A DNA stretch of 31,398 nt from a virus, in the IMG/VR virus record IMGVR_UViG_3300034062_008006, positions 1 to 31,398 of that record. One strand, written 5' to 3'. This document shows, in pieces, positions 8,026 through 16,997 of the stretch (the first letter of the stretch is position 1; each line of letters opens with the position of its first letter). Under the pieces are notes generated by a model. That model was given only the letters and a program-made list of their open reading frames with translations, was not told where the DNA came from and searched no databases. The position numbers and the translations under genes are program-made.

Positions 8026-8766
8026 CTAACAAGGATTAACTTCTGTACAGTCACTACAACTATTCATAGTAGGAAATGGAAAAACGGGTGATGAACTTGT
8101 ATTGGTTAGGTTATTCCAATCTACTTGAACATATGTTTGGTCAGGGGTTTCGTAATTACTAATCACAACCGTACAACCAGTATATCCGGTTCCCGTCCCT
8201 GTTCCTGATGGTGGAATTTGTACATACCATGAAATGTTGGGGTCAAAGGTTGATTGAAATGTTTCATCAAATGTGAATGTATAATTACTACAACATGCAC
8301 TAAAATAAGAAGGTGCCACCGAATCGTAACATTCTTGACAAGTGGGATATGGTAAACCATTAACTGTTAAAACTTCACCTATCTCATTTGTGAATTGATA
8401 TCCTGAAAAATACCAACATTCGGGATATTCGTTCAAAGATACAACCTGACCAAAATTTAGAAAAGGATTTATTTCTGTGTATTTACATACAGAAAAATCG
8501 CTACATTTACAAAAAGTAAATAATACATTTCCAAAATAAGAACAAACAACCGGTACATTTTTTTCACAAGGAACGTTTGTTTCTATAATCTTCAAAGAAA
8601 CTGCGGGAGCCCCACTGAAAAAATCAGGTAAAGGATAGACTTCTATTGGTGGAACATATGATGTGATAATATCGAGTAATTGGCAATTGTTACCTTGAAA
8701 ATCGCATAGATAAATTTCATATGGTGGAGTTAATCCTGTAATCGATGATATTATGATATTTTGCAT
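8026..8766 (-). CDS. Cys-rich modular virion protein
   Basis: A 246-residue protein with many cysteines, of no family I recognise. The N terminus (1-67) matches the free-standing 78-residue protein at 1680-1916. A middle part (about 84-150) carries C-K-C, YPECWYF and PTCQEC. The C-terminal module (about 154-246: ACC, WYVQIP, GC, SCSDC, NPC at the very end) matches the N terminus of the next gene's 545-residue product. It starts 3 bases after the stop of the 765-residue gene, has no late element of its own, and so is probably translated by coupling. It ends with TAG, the only non-TAA stop seen in the window. It is probably a structural part of the tail-tip or adhesion complex, with disulfide or metal-binding potential. 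Confidence 0.7.
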   Translation of the reverse strand: MQNIIISSITGLTPPYEIYLCDFQGNNCQLLDIITSYVPPIEVYPLPDFFSGAPAVSLKIIETNVPCEKNVPVVCSYFGNVLFTFCKCSDFSVCKYTEINPFLNFGQVVSLNEYPECWYFSGYQFTNEIGEVLTVNGLPYPTCQECYDSVAPSYFSACCSNYTFTFDETFQSTFDPNISWYVQIPPSGTGTGTGYTGCTVVISNYETPDQTYVQVDWNNLTNTSSSPVFPFPTMNSCSDCTEVNPC

Positions 8767-8769
8767 AAC

Positions 8770-11067
8770 TTAACAACTTTCGCAATCAATGTCATAAACT
8801 ACCTTAAGTTGAACTGTAACGTTTTGATTAGATAAAGCGTTTGTTGTTTCTTCACAAGAGGTATCTATTGTAATTGTATTTTCATTTGTGTTAACAATTA
8901 CTTCGCCTACACCTGTAACCCCACTTAATAAAGTTTGAACTGTTGAGTACCATAAAGATTCACTTGGTACAGTATTTAATGTTGTTGCAGTATAAAAAGA
9001 TTGTGTAAATGCGCTTCCCGCAACAGTGGTCACGGCCGAAAATATTGCAGAATTCATCAAACAGTTAGTACAACCTGAAGTTAAATCAATGTAACCTTCA
9101 ACCAACATTTTAGATAAAGTTCTTTCGGTTACTTGTCCGGTTGAACTTATCACACTATCACATACGTTAAATAACGAAAAATTTGTTGCGTTGTAAGTTC
9201 CTGCCAAAGTAACCGTATTAGACTGAACGCACCCTGCATTGTCTTGTACTGTAAGGCTATAGGTACCGGCAGATAAATTAGTGACAGTCGTACCTGTTTG
9301 TCCATTGACATTAGATGACCATGTCAAAGTAAAAGGAGGTGTTCCTTGATAGATATTTGCAATTATTTGTCCGTTTGACCCGTTAGTTGAATCCGTTGGT
9401 ATCAAAATAAAATTTACAGGTTCACTGTTACTTATTTCAAAGAAGGTTTGTTCTTGACATCTATTTTTGTCACTTACGTAAGCAATATAACTTCCAGGTG
9501 CCAAATTGTAGAATGTACAAGAACTCAATGGTGTGTTGTCCAATGTTTGGTCGTTATTCCCATCAACATCCTCTATCCAATATGAAAAGGTACTTGTGCC
9601 ACCTGTTGATTTAGTTATAGTCACACTTCCATTATTATTACCACATGTTGTACCTGAAGTTTGAGTTGATATTGTAAATAACTGAGAGCTAGATAAACTT
9701 ATTGATTGTGTATAAGTACAATTTCCATCGGTTATAGTTAAGAAATAAGTTTGTGGAGTTAGGTTAGTGAATGTTTTATTAGTCGATGTTGTCTCTGAAA
9801 AAAACGCTCCATTGGCACCACTCAAAGAATAAAAATAATTATTCGAATTTGTATTTCCGATTAATCCTATTGAAATAGCACCATTTGAGTTTCCACATGT
9901 TGGCGGAGTAGTATTAATTTGTCCTAACGCAAAACTATTAGATTGATTTATTTGTGTTGTTGTTGATACACTACATAATGCTGCGTCAGTAATTACTATG
10001 GTGTAGTTACCACCAGGTAAACCACTGAAAACATATGTTTGAGAATAACTTATATCGGTAAATGAAATCGATGGTATACTGTATCTATACGGTGGGGTTC
10101 CATTGAGTACCTGTAAAGTTATTTTACCATTATTATCGAAACAAGTTGGTGGTGATGTTGACACAAAACCTATACTCACTGGAAATTTTTCAATAACTTG
10201 TGATGTTACAGAAAAACCACAATCATTTGAATCGGTTACTGTAACCTCATAAAAACCAACAGTTAATCCGGTTATTGATGTTCCTGTTAGTGATTGACCT
10301 GTATCGATAAGATAATCTAATGTCGTACCAACTCCTTGCCATTTATATGTATATGGTGGAGTACCTGTCAAACCTGTTATAAAAATTTTCCCAACACCTG
10401 TTTCTACATTACCACAGTCAGCATCATTAACAATATATGTTCCGAAATTGACACCTACCGATGGTAATATTATGACACTTTCACTTCTTCCTGTACACCC
10501 ACCTCCATCATCAGCAATAACATAATATTTTCCATACGGAAGATTATCAAATAAATAATTGTCATTGTCTATTTCAACTTCTCTAATAAAAGTAATATCT
10601 TCTTGACCTGGTGGTTGTGGTAATGGGACTACTCTACCATCATTATCCTCCAAATACAGTTTGATATTAACTGTACCATTTGTATTCTGAACCGTAGCCA
10701 ATAAAGAACCATCAGAATTACCGCAAGTAGTGTTTACAACATCAGTTATATTGACACACGACGAACCTGAGGATATAGTAATACTTATGGTTTCTCTATT
10801 ATTTTCAGTGGTGGCGGTAGGACTTCCGCAACTGTCATTAATTGTAAAAACATATGTCCCCGCAGGCACATTTAGATACTCTCTTTGACCATTAAAAACA
10901 GGAGTTTCGACTGTATTACCTCCACCTGGAGGCCATGGATTAGGTAATATCCAAGTAATACTCATTGGTTCTGACGTTGAGGATAGATAAAGTGTAAATC
11001 CCCCAGAACCGTTATTTTCACAGTCCCCTGTTACTGAAAATTGACTAAAATTATATTGACAAGACAT
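8770..11067 (-). CDS. Virion protein with about seven SprB-like adhesin repeats
   Basis: A 765-residue protein. About seven repeats of ~65-85 residues fill residues 10-615, each running roughly from C-x-N-x-x-G-x-I through (G)TPPYxYxW to L-x-x-G-x-Y-x-x-x-V-x-D-x-x-x-C. Clear copies begin near residues 108, 213, 302, 385, 469 and 555; the first (10-90) is weaker. This is the pattern of the SprB repeat (Pfam PF13573), known from the SprB gliding adhesin and other Bacteroidota surface proteins, with an Ig-like beta fold. The last ~130 residues form a different module, ending DIDCESC, that is shared with the C terminus of the 992-residue protein encoded just upstream. It starts 3 bases after that gene. 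There is no signal peptide, as expected for a virion protein. A host-contact fibre role is inferred. Confidence 0.8.
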   Translation of the reverse strand: MSCQYNFSQFSVTGDCENNGSGGFTLYLSSTSEPMSITWILPNPWPPGGGNTVETPVFNGQREYLNVPAGTYVFTINDSCGSPTATTENNRETISITISSGSSCVNITDVVNTTCGNSDGSLLATVQNTNGTVNIKLYLEDNDGRVVPLPQPPGQEDITFIREVEIDNDNYLFDNLPYGKYYVIADDGGGCTGRSESVIILPSVGVNFGTYIVNDADCGNVETGVGKIFITGLTGTPPYTYKWQGVGTTLDYLIDTGQSLTGTSITGLTVGFYEVTVTDSNDCGFSVTSQVIEKFPVSIGFVSTSPPTCFDNNGKITLQVLNGTPPYRYSIPSISFTDISYSQTYVFSGLPGGNYTIVITDAALCSVSTTTQINQSNSFALGQINTTPPTCGNSNGAISIGLIGNTNSNNYFYSLSGANGAFFSETTSTNKTFTNLTPQTYFLTITDGNCTYTQSISLSSSQLFTISTQTSGTTCGNNNGSVTITKSTGGTSTFSYWIEDVDGNNDQTLDNTPLSSCTFYNLAPGSYIAYVSDKNRCQEQTFFEISNSEPVNFILIPTDSTNGSNGQIIANIYQGTPPFTLTWSSNVNGQTGTTVTNLSAGTYSLTVQDNAGCVQSNTVTLAGTYNATNFSLFNVCDSVISSTGQVTERTLSKMLVEGYIDLTSGCTNCLMNSAIFSAVTTVAGSAFTQSFYTATTLNTVPSESLWYSTVQTLLSGVTGVGEVIVNTNENTITIDTSCEETTNALSNQNVTVQLKVVYDIDCESC

Positions 11068-11070
11068 TTA

Positions 11071-14049
11071 TTAAAAACAATTAATTGAAAAATCTATTCC
11101 GACATTTATTTGGAACTCTGAATTTAAATTTAGACTATCACAAGTAACTGTAAATATTGTTACTTGGTTCCCTGATATTTCGTATCCTAAACCGTAACTG
11201 AATAAATTATCTAATTGTGATTCTAATGCAGTTAACCATTCGTTTGGTGTAGGATAACTATTTTCGAATAAATCTAATCCTACTCCTTCAAAAAATTTAT
11301 AATTAATAATTTGAGTACCACCCAAACTTATGTTTACATACCAATTACTTGTTATGGTATTTACATCACAAAGAGGATTATTTGTATATTCAGATATTAC
11401 ATAGTTTAATACTTCTCCAAAATTATTTGATATATTAGGATTAGATGTCCAAGGATAAATATCACAAATCGTCGAAGCTTGTTGACAATCATATGTAAGA
11501 ATTGGACCAACCAAAGTACACGGATTACAAGGGACAGGCACAATTTGACAACCTCTTTGTCTTCTCCAAACAAACTTTTGTCTGTGAAATGCAGAATTTT
11601 CAAATCTAGTACCTGCGTTCCAAATTGTAGTTGCGGGGACCATTTGTTCGACCAATCTAATCCAATAATCACCAATACCTTTTACATAGTTTATCATTTT
11701 TTGATAAGTGAATAGACTATCAGGTATTTCTTCAAAATTGATTGATTTTAAATATTTCCAATAAACTGACTCTAAGGTTGGGTACCCTCCTGTTTTACCA
11801 TTTGTTATATACTGTCTGTCTCTAACATTTATCATGTTCTGCCAAAAGGTTTGTGCAAATTCAAAAAATGTTTTTGAAGCAGGGTTTGGGTCAATTAACG
11901 TTTTATCCAAAATAGTTGGATTTAAATATGTCGGACAATAGCAGTTTCCACTTATTGTAAAACCAGTTGATGGAATTGGGTAGTCATAATTTTGAGACAA
12001 ATACCAAACATCGTAAGTGATTGCCTGACCTGGATTTAAGAACACCTCAACATTTTTAGCGTTTAAAACAAGTCTTTCGTCATCAACAAAATAAAATGAA
12101 TTATTACCGTCAGTATTTCTTCTCAATCCTGTTTCTACGTCCACCCAACTTTTCTTATTGTCTTTTGTTCTAGTTAAAGAGAACCCTAAATCAGTGTACG
12201 GAAAATCTCTGAACCTATCAAAATATTTTTGACCGTAAGTGAAATCTTCTAACTTTGTTTGATAATTAGGATTTTGACCTGTGAAGGTGCTTGATGTTGC
12301 ATCAAATACTTCATTTGACCTGTGTTGTGGAGTTTGTTCAAACCAACCGGCGCCTTTTTGAAAGAAGAAATCTTCTGTGTCTTCGGGAGCTTTAGGATAT
12401 CCGTTTTCATCAACGGGGAATTCTTCCCTTGTCAAATCAACGTCCAAAATGGTACTTTGTGATGTAAATCCTGTGAATGTTCTACCTAATACTCTAAAAG
12501 TATTTTCTGGTTCTAAAACAGGTAGTTCAATCGCGAATGTTCCTCCTGAAATTTGAGCATATTGTTGATTGAATTGTTTCATGTTGATTCTTTGGTCGGC
12601 AACATATATATACTCATTAAAATCAACTAAAGCGTCAGGTGCTCCTATTAATCTCAGTAGATTTTGAATCGACTGTCTTGTACCTTTTGATTTAAAAAGA
12701 TAGGCGGAATTTAATATTAAATTTCTATAAAATTGATAATTAAGTTCATCAGGTGTTGGAGCAACCGGTACTCCAGCAAACTGACTTGGGGTATTTGTAC
12801 CAAAGACTGAACTTAAGAAGGATTCATTTGTAATGGGTGATATTGATGCCGGCCAACCAAGTGTTTGTGATAAATTTTTGAGTAATTGTGATGGTATATC
12901 ATTACTAATATTATAATTTACCGAATTCATATAAGCCAACGCATCTATAAATTTCTTAACTTGGTCAAAACTTCTACCATATAATTCCAAAACTTTGGTG
13001 ATTTTTTGGTCATCAGTATCGAAGTCTTTGAACGCACCTGTTGTTAAAAATCTTACAATTAATTTGGTTTTAAATGTGTCGTAGTTTTCAGCAATCGCAT
13101 TTAAGTTTTCTATATAAGTATTGAAACTAGGGGTAACTATATCTAAGTTCCAAGGACCGTACAATGGCCATGTAACCGAATCGCTTGTCAAAAATGTAGT
13201 ACCATCATCCGCCTCTTTAACTATTGAAAAGTAAGAAGTATAAATCGGTAAACTTTTCCTATTAAGAATGAATTTTTCTACTTCGTCAAAATCTTGACTG
13301 AAAACTCGGTCTGTTACATTAGGACTAGGTCTGATATTAAGATTATCATAGGAAATTGATTGCCCTGAGAATGGGTCACCCTCAACTTGAATTATAAGTG
13401 TGCCGGTTGTGAGACTTTCTGTGGGGGTAATAAACGAAACCAAATAATTGTTCCCGTTCAAATATAAACTATATTTATTAGCATTTTTAACCATATCTCT
13501 CAATGGTGAAACTGGTGTTTCCAAAAGAGAAAGGTTTCTTGTTGAGTTTACAGTAAAGTCAATTCCAAAAGGATTGAGGATTGTTGATACATCTATTGAG
13601 AGAATTGTTTGGTTAGTTTCTGAATTATAAGATATGTTAGTTGCCGTACTACCTGTGGCAAAATTTTTCCTATTGAAAAAAACATCTATTGATGCTGGAA
13701 AAAAATTTAATATTTTAGTAAGTGAAACCGCAACTCTCTTTACCAATGAACCATACTGTGAAAAGTTAGTAACTTGACTTAAATCAAAATTTGGATATAC
13801 TTTAAAGTTTTTTTCTATTATCACTTTAGACTCTTCAAGAGATGTCATTCCCATTGAGTCTAAAGTAATTGGTTCTGAAAAAGTCCCTACAACAAACTCT
13901 CTATTTGATTTTTCGGTTATGGAAACCGTGAAATCAAAATTACCTTGAGTTAGTCCTCCACCATCTACTATCTGAAATCCAACCAGATTATCTGAGAAGG
14001 TGTTATCTGCGGTTGCTTGTTGCGGTGGGCAAGTATATTTTTTAGCCAT
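11071..14049 (-). CDS. Large baseplate/tail protein with a tail-protein-I-like region
   Basis: A 992-residue protein. Residues ~300-480 read like the phage tail protein I/baseplate wedge type: a helical stretch with SFDQVKKFIDALAYM, then LSQTLGW, and a conserved SKGTRQSIQNLLRLIGAP near residues 450-467. In contractile tails such proteins help join baseplate wedges to fibres. The C-terminal ~130 residues are Cys-rich (C-x-x-C near VPCNPC) and end in a module whose Trp938-to-Cys970 spacing is identical to Trp706-to-Cys738 in the 765-residue protein. The start ATG overlaps the stop of the upstream gene by one base (TAATG), so translation is coupled. Assignment to tail/baseplate is supported by motif and context; an exact T4 counterpart is not claimed. 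Confidence 0.7.
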   Translation of the reverse strand: MAKKYTCPPQQATADNTFSDNLVGFQIVDGGGLTQGNFDFTVSITEKSNREFVVGTFSEPITLDSMGMTSLEESKVIIEKNFKVYPNFDLSQVTNFSQYGSLVKRVAVSLTKILNFFPASIDVFFNRKNFATGSTATNISYNSETNQTILSIDVSTILNPFGIDFTVNSTRNLSLLETPVSPLRDMVKNANKYSLYLNGNNYLVSFITPTESLTTGTLIIQVEGDPFSGQSISYDNLNIRPSPNVTDRVFSQDFDEVEKFILNRKSLPIYTSYFSIVKEADDGTTFLTSDSVTWPLYGPWNLDIVTPSFNTYIENLNAIAENYDTFKTKLIVRFLTTGAFKDFDTDDQKITKVLELYGRSFDQVKKFIDALAYMNSVNYNISNDIPSQLLKNLSQTLGWPASISPITNESFLSSVFGTNTPSQFAGVPVAPTPDELNYQFYRNLILNSAYLFKSKGTRQSIQNLLRLIGAPDALVDFNEYIYVADQRINMKQFNQQYAQISGGTFAIELPVLEPENTFRVLGRTFTGFTSQSTILDVDLTREEFPVDENGYPKAPEDTEDFFFQKGAGWFEQTPQHRSNEVFDATSSTFTGQNPNYQTKLEDFTYGQKYFDRFRDFPYTDLGFSLTRTKDNKKSWVDVETGLRRNTDGNNSFYFVDDERLVLNAKNVEVFLNPGQAITYDVWYLSQNYDYPIPSTGFTISGNCYCPTYLNPTILDKTLIDPNPASKTFFEFAQTFWQNMINVRDRQYITNGKTGGYPTLESVYWKYLKSINFEEIPDSLFTYQKMINYVKGIGDYWIRLVEQMVPATTIWNAGTRFENSAFHRQKFVWRRQRGCQIVPVPCNPCTLVGPILTYDCQQASTICDIYPWTSNPNISNNFGEVLNYVISEYTNNPLCDVNTITSNWYVNISLGGTQIINYKFFEGVGLDLFENSYPTPNEWLTALESQLDNLFSYGLGYEISGNQVTIFTVTCDSLNLNSEFQINVGIDFSINCF

Positions 14050-14957
14050 TATTCAGTAATGTTTGTAAAGTTTTTACTGTAATCAATATTATCCCCTCTA
14101 TCTTGTCTAACTTCATATAAAAGACTATTAAATTCGTCTCGTACTTCATACAAGTTGTATTGTCTGAAAATGTTATTGTCCGTATCATACATAGTGTAAA
14201 TACCATCTTCCATAGATTTTGTTTGGTTTCCAAGTAAAGCAATTGCTAATGTAGAGATGTCGTTTTCTACGATTTCTACTTCAATGGTTATTGGATTGAA
14301 AAAGGTATTAGAGATAATGACGTTTTGATTCGGTTGACCGATAAATGGTGTGGCATTTGGTTTATTTGTTGGTGATGACGATGGTGATAAAGTACAAAAC
14401 AATAAATTTGTAGAACCATCAACATATCTATATCTAATTGATTTTTGTGAGCTGTTAACTTGGTTTTCCAAAATAGGTTCACAGAAAAATGAAGAAGTTA
14501 TAATTCTGAAAAAGTTTGGTATTTTTGTTCCGTCAGAATTCAAATACTCCACTCTAAAACCTACAAGACCCTGAGCAACAAATTTATTTCTAAATTGCGA
14601 TGGGACGGCATCGATGTTAAACACAAGTCCTTTCACATTAGGTAGCGCCGACAACACACCACAATCAGTGATTGTCGTTCTTATCTCTGCCGGTCTTATA
14701 TAGATGTTGTATATACCAAGTTGATTGAACACATTACTTGGTAATTTTAAATTGTATAAACCGCCCAAAATTTCCACCCCAGCATTTCCTCCTGTATTTT
14801 CATTATTAAAATATGGTGTTAGAACTTCTTGAGCGTTCAATGTTGTTAGAATAAAATTATCGGTCTCGTCTCTACTTTCAGTGTAATTCAATATTATTTG
14901 TACATCTTCTGGTGAGACATCAGCGGGTCTTATGGTTCCGTAGGTTCCTGTAGCCAT
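14049..14957 (-). CDS. Structural protein of the baseplate cluster, unknown function
   Basis: A 302-residue protein that I do not recognise. The N terminus (TIRPADVSPEDVQIILNYTESRDE) is followed by beta-rich sequence. A Ser/Pro/Asn-rich linker lies at about 190-206. The C terminus is charged (YEVRDEFNSLLYEVRQDRG). No membrane segment or catalytic motif is visible. It heads a translationally coupled run: the 992-residue gene overlaps its stop by one base, and the 765- and 246-residue genes follow at 3-base gaps. A TATTTATAA element lies 12 bases before its ATG. It is probably a small baseplate or fibre-attachment protein, from its position between gp6-type genes and fibre genes. Confidence 0.6.
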   Translation of the reverse strand: MATGTYGTIRPADVSPEDVQIILNYTESRDETDNFILTTLNAQEVLTPYFNNENTGGNAGVEILGGLYNLKLPSNVFNQLGIYNIYIRPAEIRTTITDCGVLSALPNVKGLVFNIDAVPSQFRNKFVAQGLVGFRVEYLNSDGTKIPNFFRIITSSFFCEPILENQVNSSQKSIRYRYVDGSTNLLFCTLSPSSSPTNKPNATPFIGQPNQNVIISNTFFNPITIEVEIVENDISTLAIALLGNQTKSMEDGIYTMYDTDNNIFRQYNLYEVRDEFNSLLYEVRQDRGDNIDYSKNFTNITE

Positions 14958-14969
14958 TTTATTTTTTTA

Positions 14970-14978
14970 TTATAAATA
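14970..14978 (-). promoter_or_regulatory. TATTTATAA late-promoter-like element
   Basis: Minus-strand TATTTATAA in the 22-base gap between the 398- and 302-residue genes, 12 bases before the downstream ATG and followed by an A-rich leader. It would drive the coupled run 14957-8026. Confidence 0.55.
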
Positions 14979-14979
14979 G

Positions 14980-16176
14980 TTATGTTTGATTTTTTGTAAC
15001 TTTGAAATATTTGTATCCGTAAGATGCCAATCCTCCTATCGTAGACACTTCGCCTAATCTTCTTATTTTTTCAAAAGGTGAGACCTTTCCTCGTTCGATG
15101 TATACGTTTGAAAATATTTGAGGTTCATCTACGACGTTCAATAAAGTTTCATCTTTGGTTATTGCAGTCATTATTAAATTATCAGATGTCAGTCCTGATG
15201 AGGCAACAACATAAATTGATGTACTGTCAACAAAATCGTAATAATCAATACCATTGACTTTATAACTTACTGATAATCCATCATTTGATTCCCCTTTGTA
15301 AATACCTACTGTACCGCTCGAACCTGTTATTGTTTGGTTCAATTTAAATGACCTTCCGTTTTTACTAACATTACCTTTATACTGCGCCAAATCATTAAGT
15401 GTTGACACCGTATAACCTGTTATAATGAATGGTATTTGTGTGAAATCGGAACCTAAATAATCATTTAAGTTAGGATTTGAATCTCCTGAAAAAATGTAGT
15501 CGTATGAAATTGGTATACCTGACCAACTACCCCCTTGTGGTACAAAATAAGCAGTACCGTTTGGATTTGGAATTGTTGTTCCTGTAAATGGAACATATAT
15601 TGTTTTTTCTATGATGGATAAACCAAAAGAAGTCGAACCAGTCATTGTTATCTTGTAACTTGATGGTGTCGAAGGGTATGAATGAGATACGTAATTTGGG
15701 GCAAAATTAGTTATAGTTTGTATCGGTGAATTATCACCCCAATTAACTTTAAAAGTTGACCCTTTTAGAAACTTTTTATATTGTTGGTCTGAAGTATTAT
15801 ATAAATAAACAGTAGAGGCGTTAGGTCCGGTTCCTGATGAAAAAACAAAATTTGTGATAACGTCTTTTTGTAATATAGCGCCATCAAATACTGAGTAATA
15901 ACCGATATCTATGGTATTTTGTGTGAATAAAACAGGTATCGTTAATCCAGTCATCAATGATGTTCCACTTGTCGCACCTGTAACAACTTGTGACATTTTC
16001 AAATAAACATTTGTTTGTCCTGTTGTGAAATAAAAATTTTCAGTGTAAGATGTGAAATCACAACACGCCTCATCTATCGTGTATGTAACACCTGTTGACG
16101 CTGTGTAGATGACAGTTCTGAAATCACTTTTGATAACTTCAGGAGAAATTTTGATATAGTATTTTTGGTCTTCCAT
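14980..16176 (-). CDS. Virion protein with a PKD-like domain
   Basis: A 398-residue beta-rich protein. Residues ~120-197 look like a PKD (Ig-like) domain: FKVNWGDNSP at 142-151 and HSYPSTPSSYKITMTG at 165-180, the usual W-G-D...H-x-Y...Y-x-(I/V)-x-(M/L) core. PKD domains act as extracellular adhesive or spacer folds. The N terminus has one C-C pair (38-39). No enzyme motif is visible. It overlaps the upstream 273-residue gene by one base and belongs to the same coupled run that starts with the 1864-residue gene. A baseplate or fibre role is inferred from the neighbourhood only. Confidence 0.6.
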   Translation of the reverse strand: MEDQKYYIKISPEVIKSDFRTVIYTASTGVTYTIDEACCDFTSYTENFYFTTGQTNVYLKMSQVVTGATSGTSLMTGLTIPVLFTQNTIDIGYYSVFDGAILQKDVITNFVFSSGTGPNASTVYLYNTSDQQYKKFLKGSTFKVNWGDNSPIQTITNFAPNYVSHSYPSTPSSYKITMTGSTSFGLSIIEKTIYVPFTGTTIPNPNGTAYFVPQGGSWSGIPISYDYIFSGDSNPNLNDYLGSDFTQIPFIITGYTVSTLNDLAQYKGNVSKNGRSFKLNQTITGSSGTVGIYKGESNDGLSVSYKVNGIDYYDFVDSTSIYVVASSGLTSDNLIMTAITKDETLLNVVDEPQIFSNVYIERGKVSPFEKIRRLGEVSTIGGLASYGYKYFKVTKNQT

Positions 16177-16997
16177 TATGGATTAATATATTCATACCAG
16201 TTTATAGGATTAGATGTTTTTCCTACTCTAGCAGGACTTGAACCCACTATATCAAAAATTTCATATGTAAAATCACTATAGTTCATAACTACTTTGTAAA
16301 AGAAATATTTCTCTTCACTAAAAGTAAATTTACTTGATTGTAATTGTGGTGAACCTTGGCTTCTTGTAATCATACGAATGAACTGTCCCGTATTTGCATT
16401 GAAGAATTTTGCAGACATATAGAAAGTGTCTATGTTGTAAAAATCCCTTGATTTTAACCAATAGAAAAAATAACCTTCTTTTTGATTTACATAATCTAAT
16501 GTGTAAGTAGGTATACTAATATTAACATCAGGAAAGTATTCTGAAATTGAAAACTTAGCATCCGAACTTTGGTTTGCGGGTAATATAATTGAAAAATAGT
16601 TTCTTTGTGTCGCAAGTTTGTTGGTATCATAAAAGTCCAACTTAAAAAAAGATTTCAGAAATGGTTTTGTCGTATAATAAATTTCATTGTTGGTAAAACC
16701 CATAGGTAGATAAGATATACCCCAATCATTGTTTGTTGCTGATTGGAAATTATCTGTCGACCCTGTATAAAAGTGAAAATTATATTTAACTTGAGTTTCG
16801 AAACTATTAGGATATTGTTTGTTTGCGAACCTTGCGAGTTCGAAATCTTTTGGTTGTCCAATTGCTTTTTCTACCGCCTGTTGTTGAAACACATCGAGAC
16901 TATCGTCTTGACCATACATGTCCCATTTTATCTCTATTGGTATGTCAATTTGTTTACCCAAATTAGACCTCAATATTTTATATTTACTCACAGTCAT
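16176..16997 (-). CDS. Structural protein of the baseplate cluster, unknown function
   Basis: A 273-residue protein not recognised by family. It is rich in Phe, Tyr and Asn (for example FFYWLKSRDFYNIDTFYMSA) with an acidic-helical part near residues 28-55. No signal peptide, membrane segment or catalytic motif is visible. Its start overlaps the end of the 596-residue gene by 14 bases and its stop overlaps the next ATG by one base (TAATG). It has no late element directly upstream, so it is probably translated by coupling. Its place after the gp25-gp6-gp7-position genes suggests a baseplate wedge component. Confidence 0.6.
   Translation of the reverse strand: MTVSKYKILRSNLGKQIDIPIEIKWDMYGQDDSLDVFQQQAVEKAIGQPKDFELARFANKQYPNSFETQVKYNFHFYTGSTDNFQSATNNDWGISYLPMGFTNNEIYYTTKPFLKSFFKLDFYDTNKLATQRNYFSIILPANQSSDAKFSISEYFPDVNISIPTYTLDYVNQKEGYFFYWLKSRDFYNIDTFYMSAKFFNANTGQFIRMITRSQGSPQLQSSKFTFSEEKYFFYKVVMNYSDFTYEIFDIVGSSPARVGKTSNPINWYEYINP

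Noticed and set aside
7979-14978. TATAAATA, the T4 late promoter sequence, on the plus strand at 7979-7986 and 14971-14978 (also 26748-26755 and 27395-27402)
   Set aside because: Downstream genes are on the other strand, so as T4-type promoters these would all fire antisense. The constant orientation relative to the nearby start codons fits a sense-strand TATTTATA element better.
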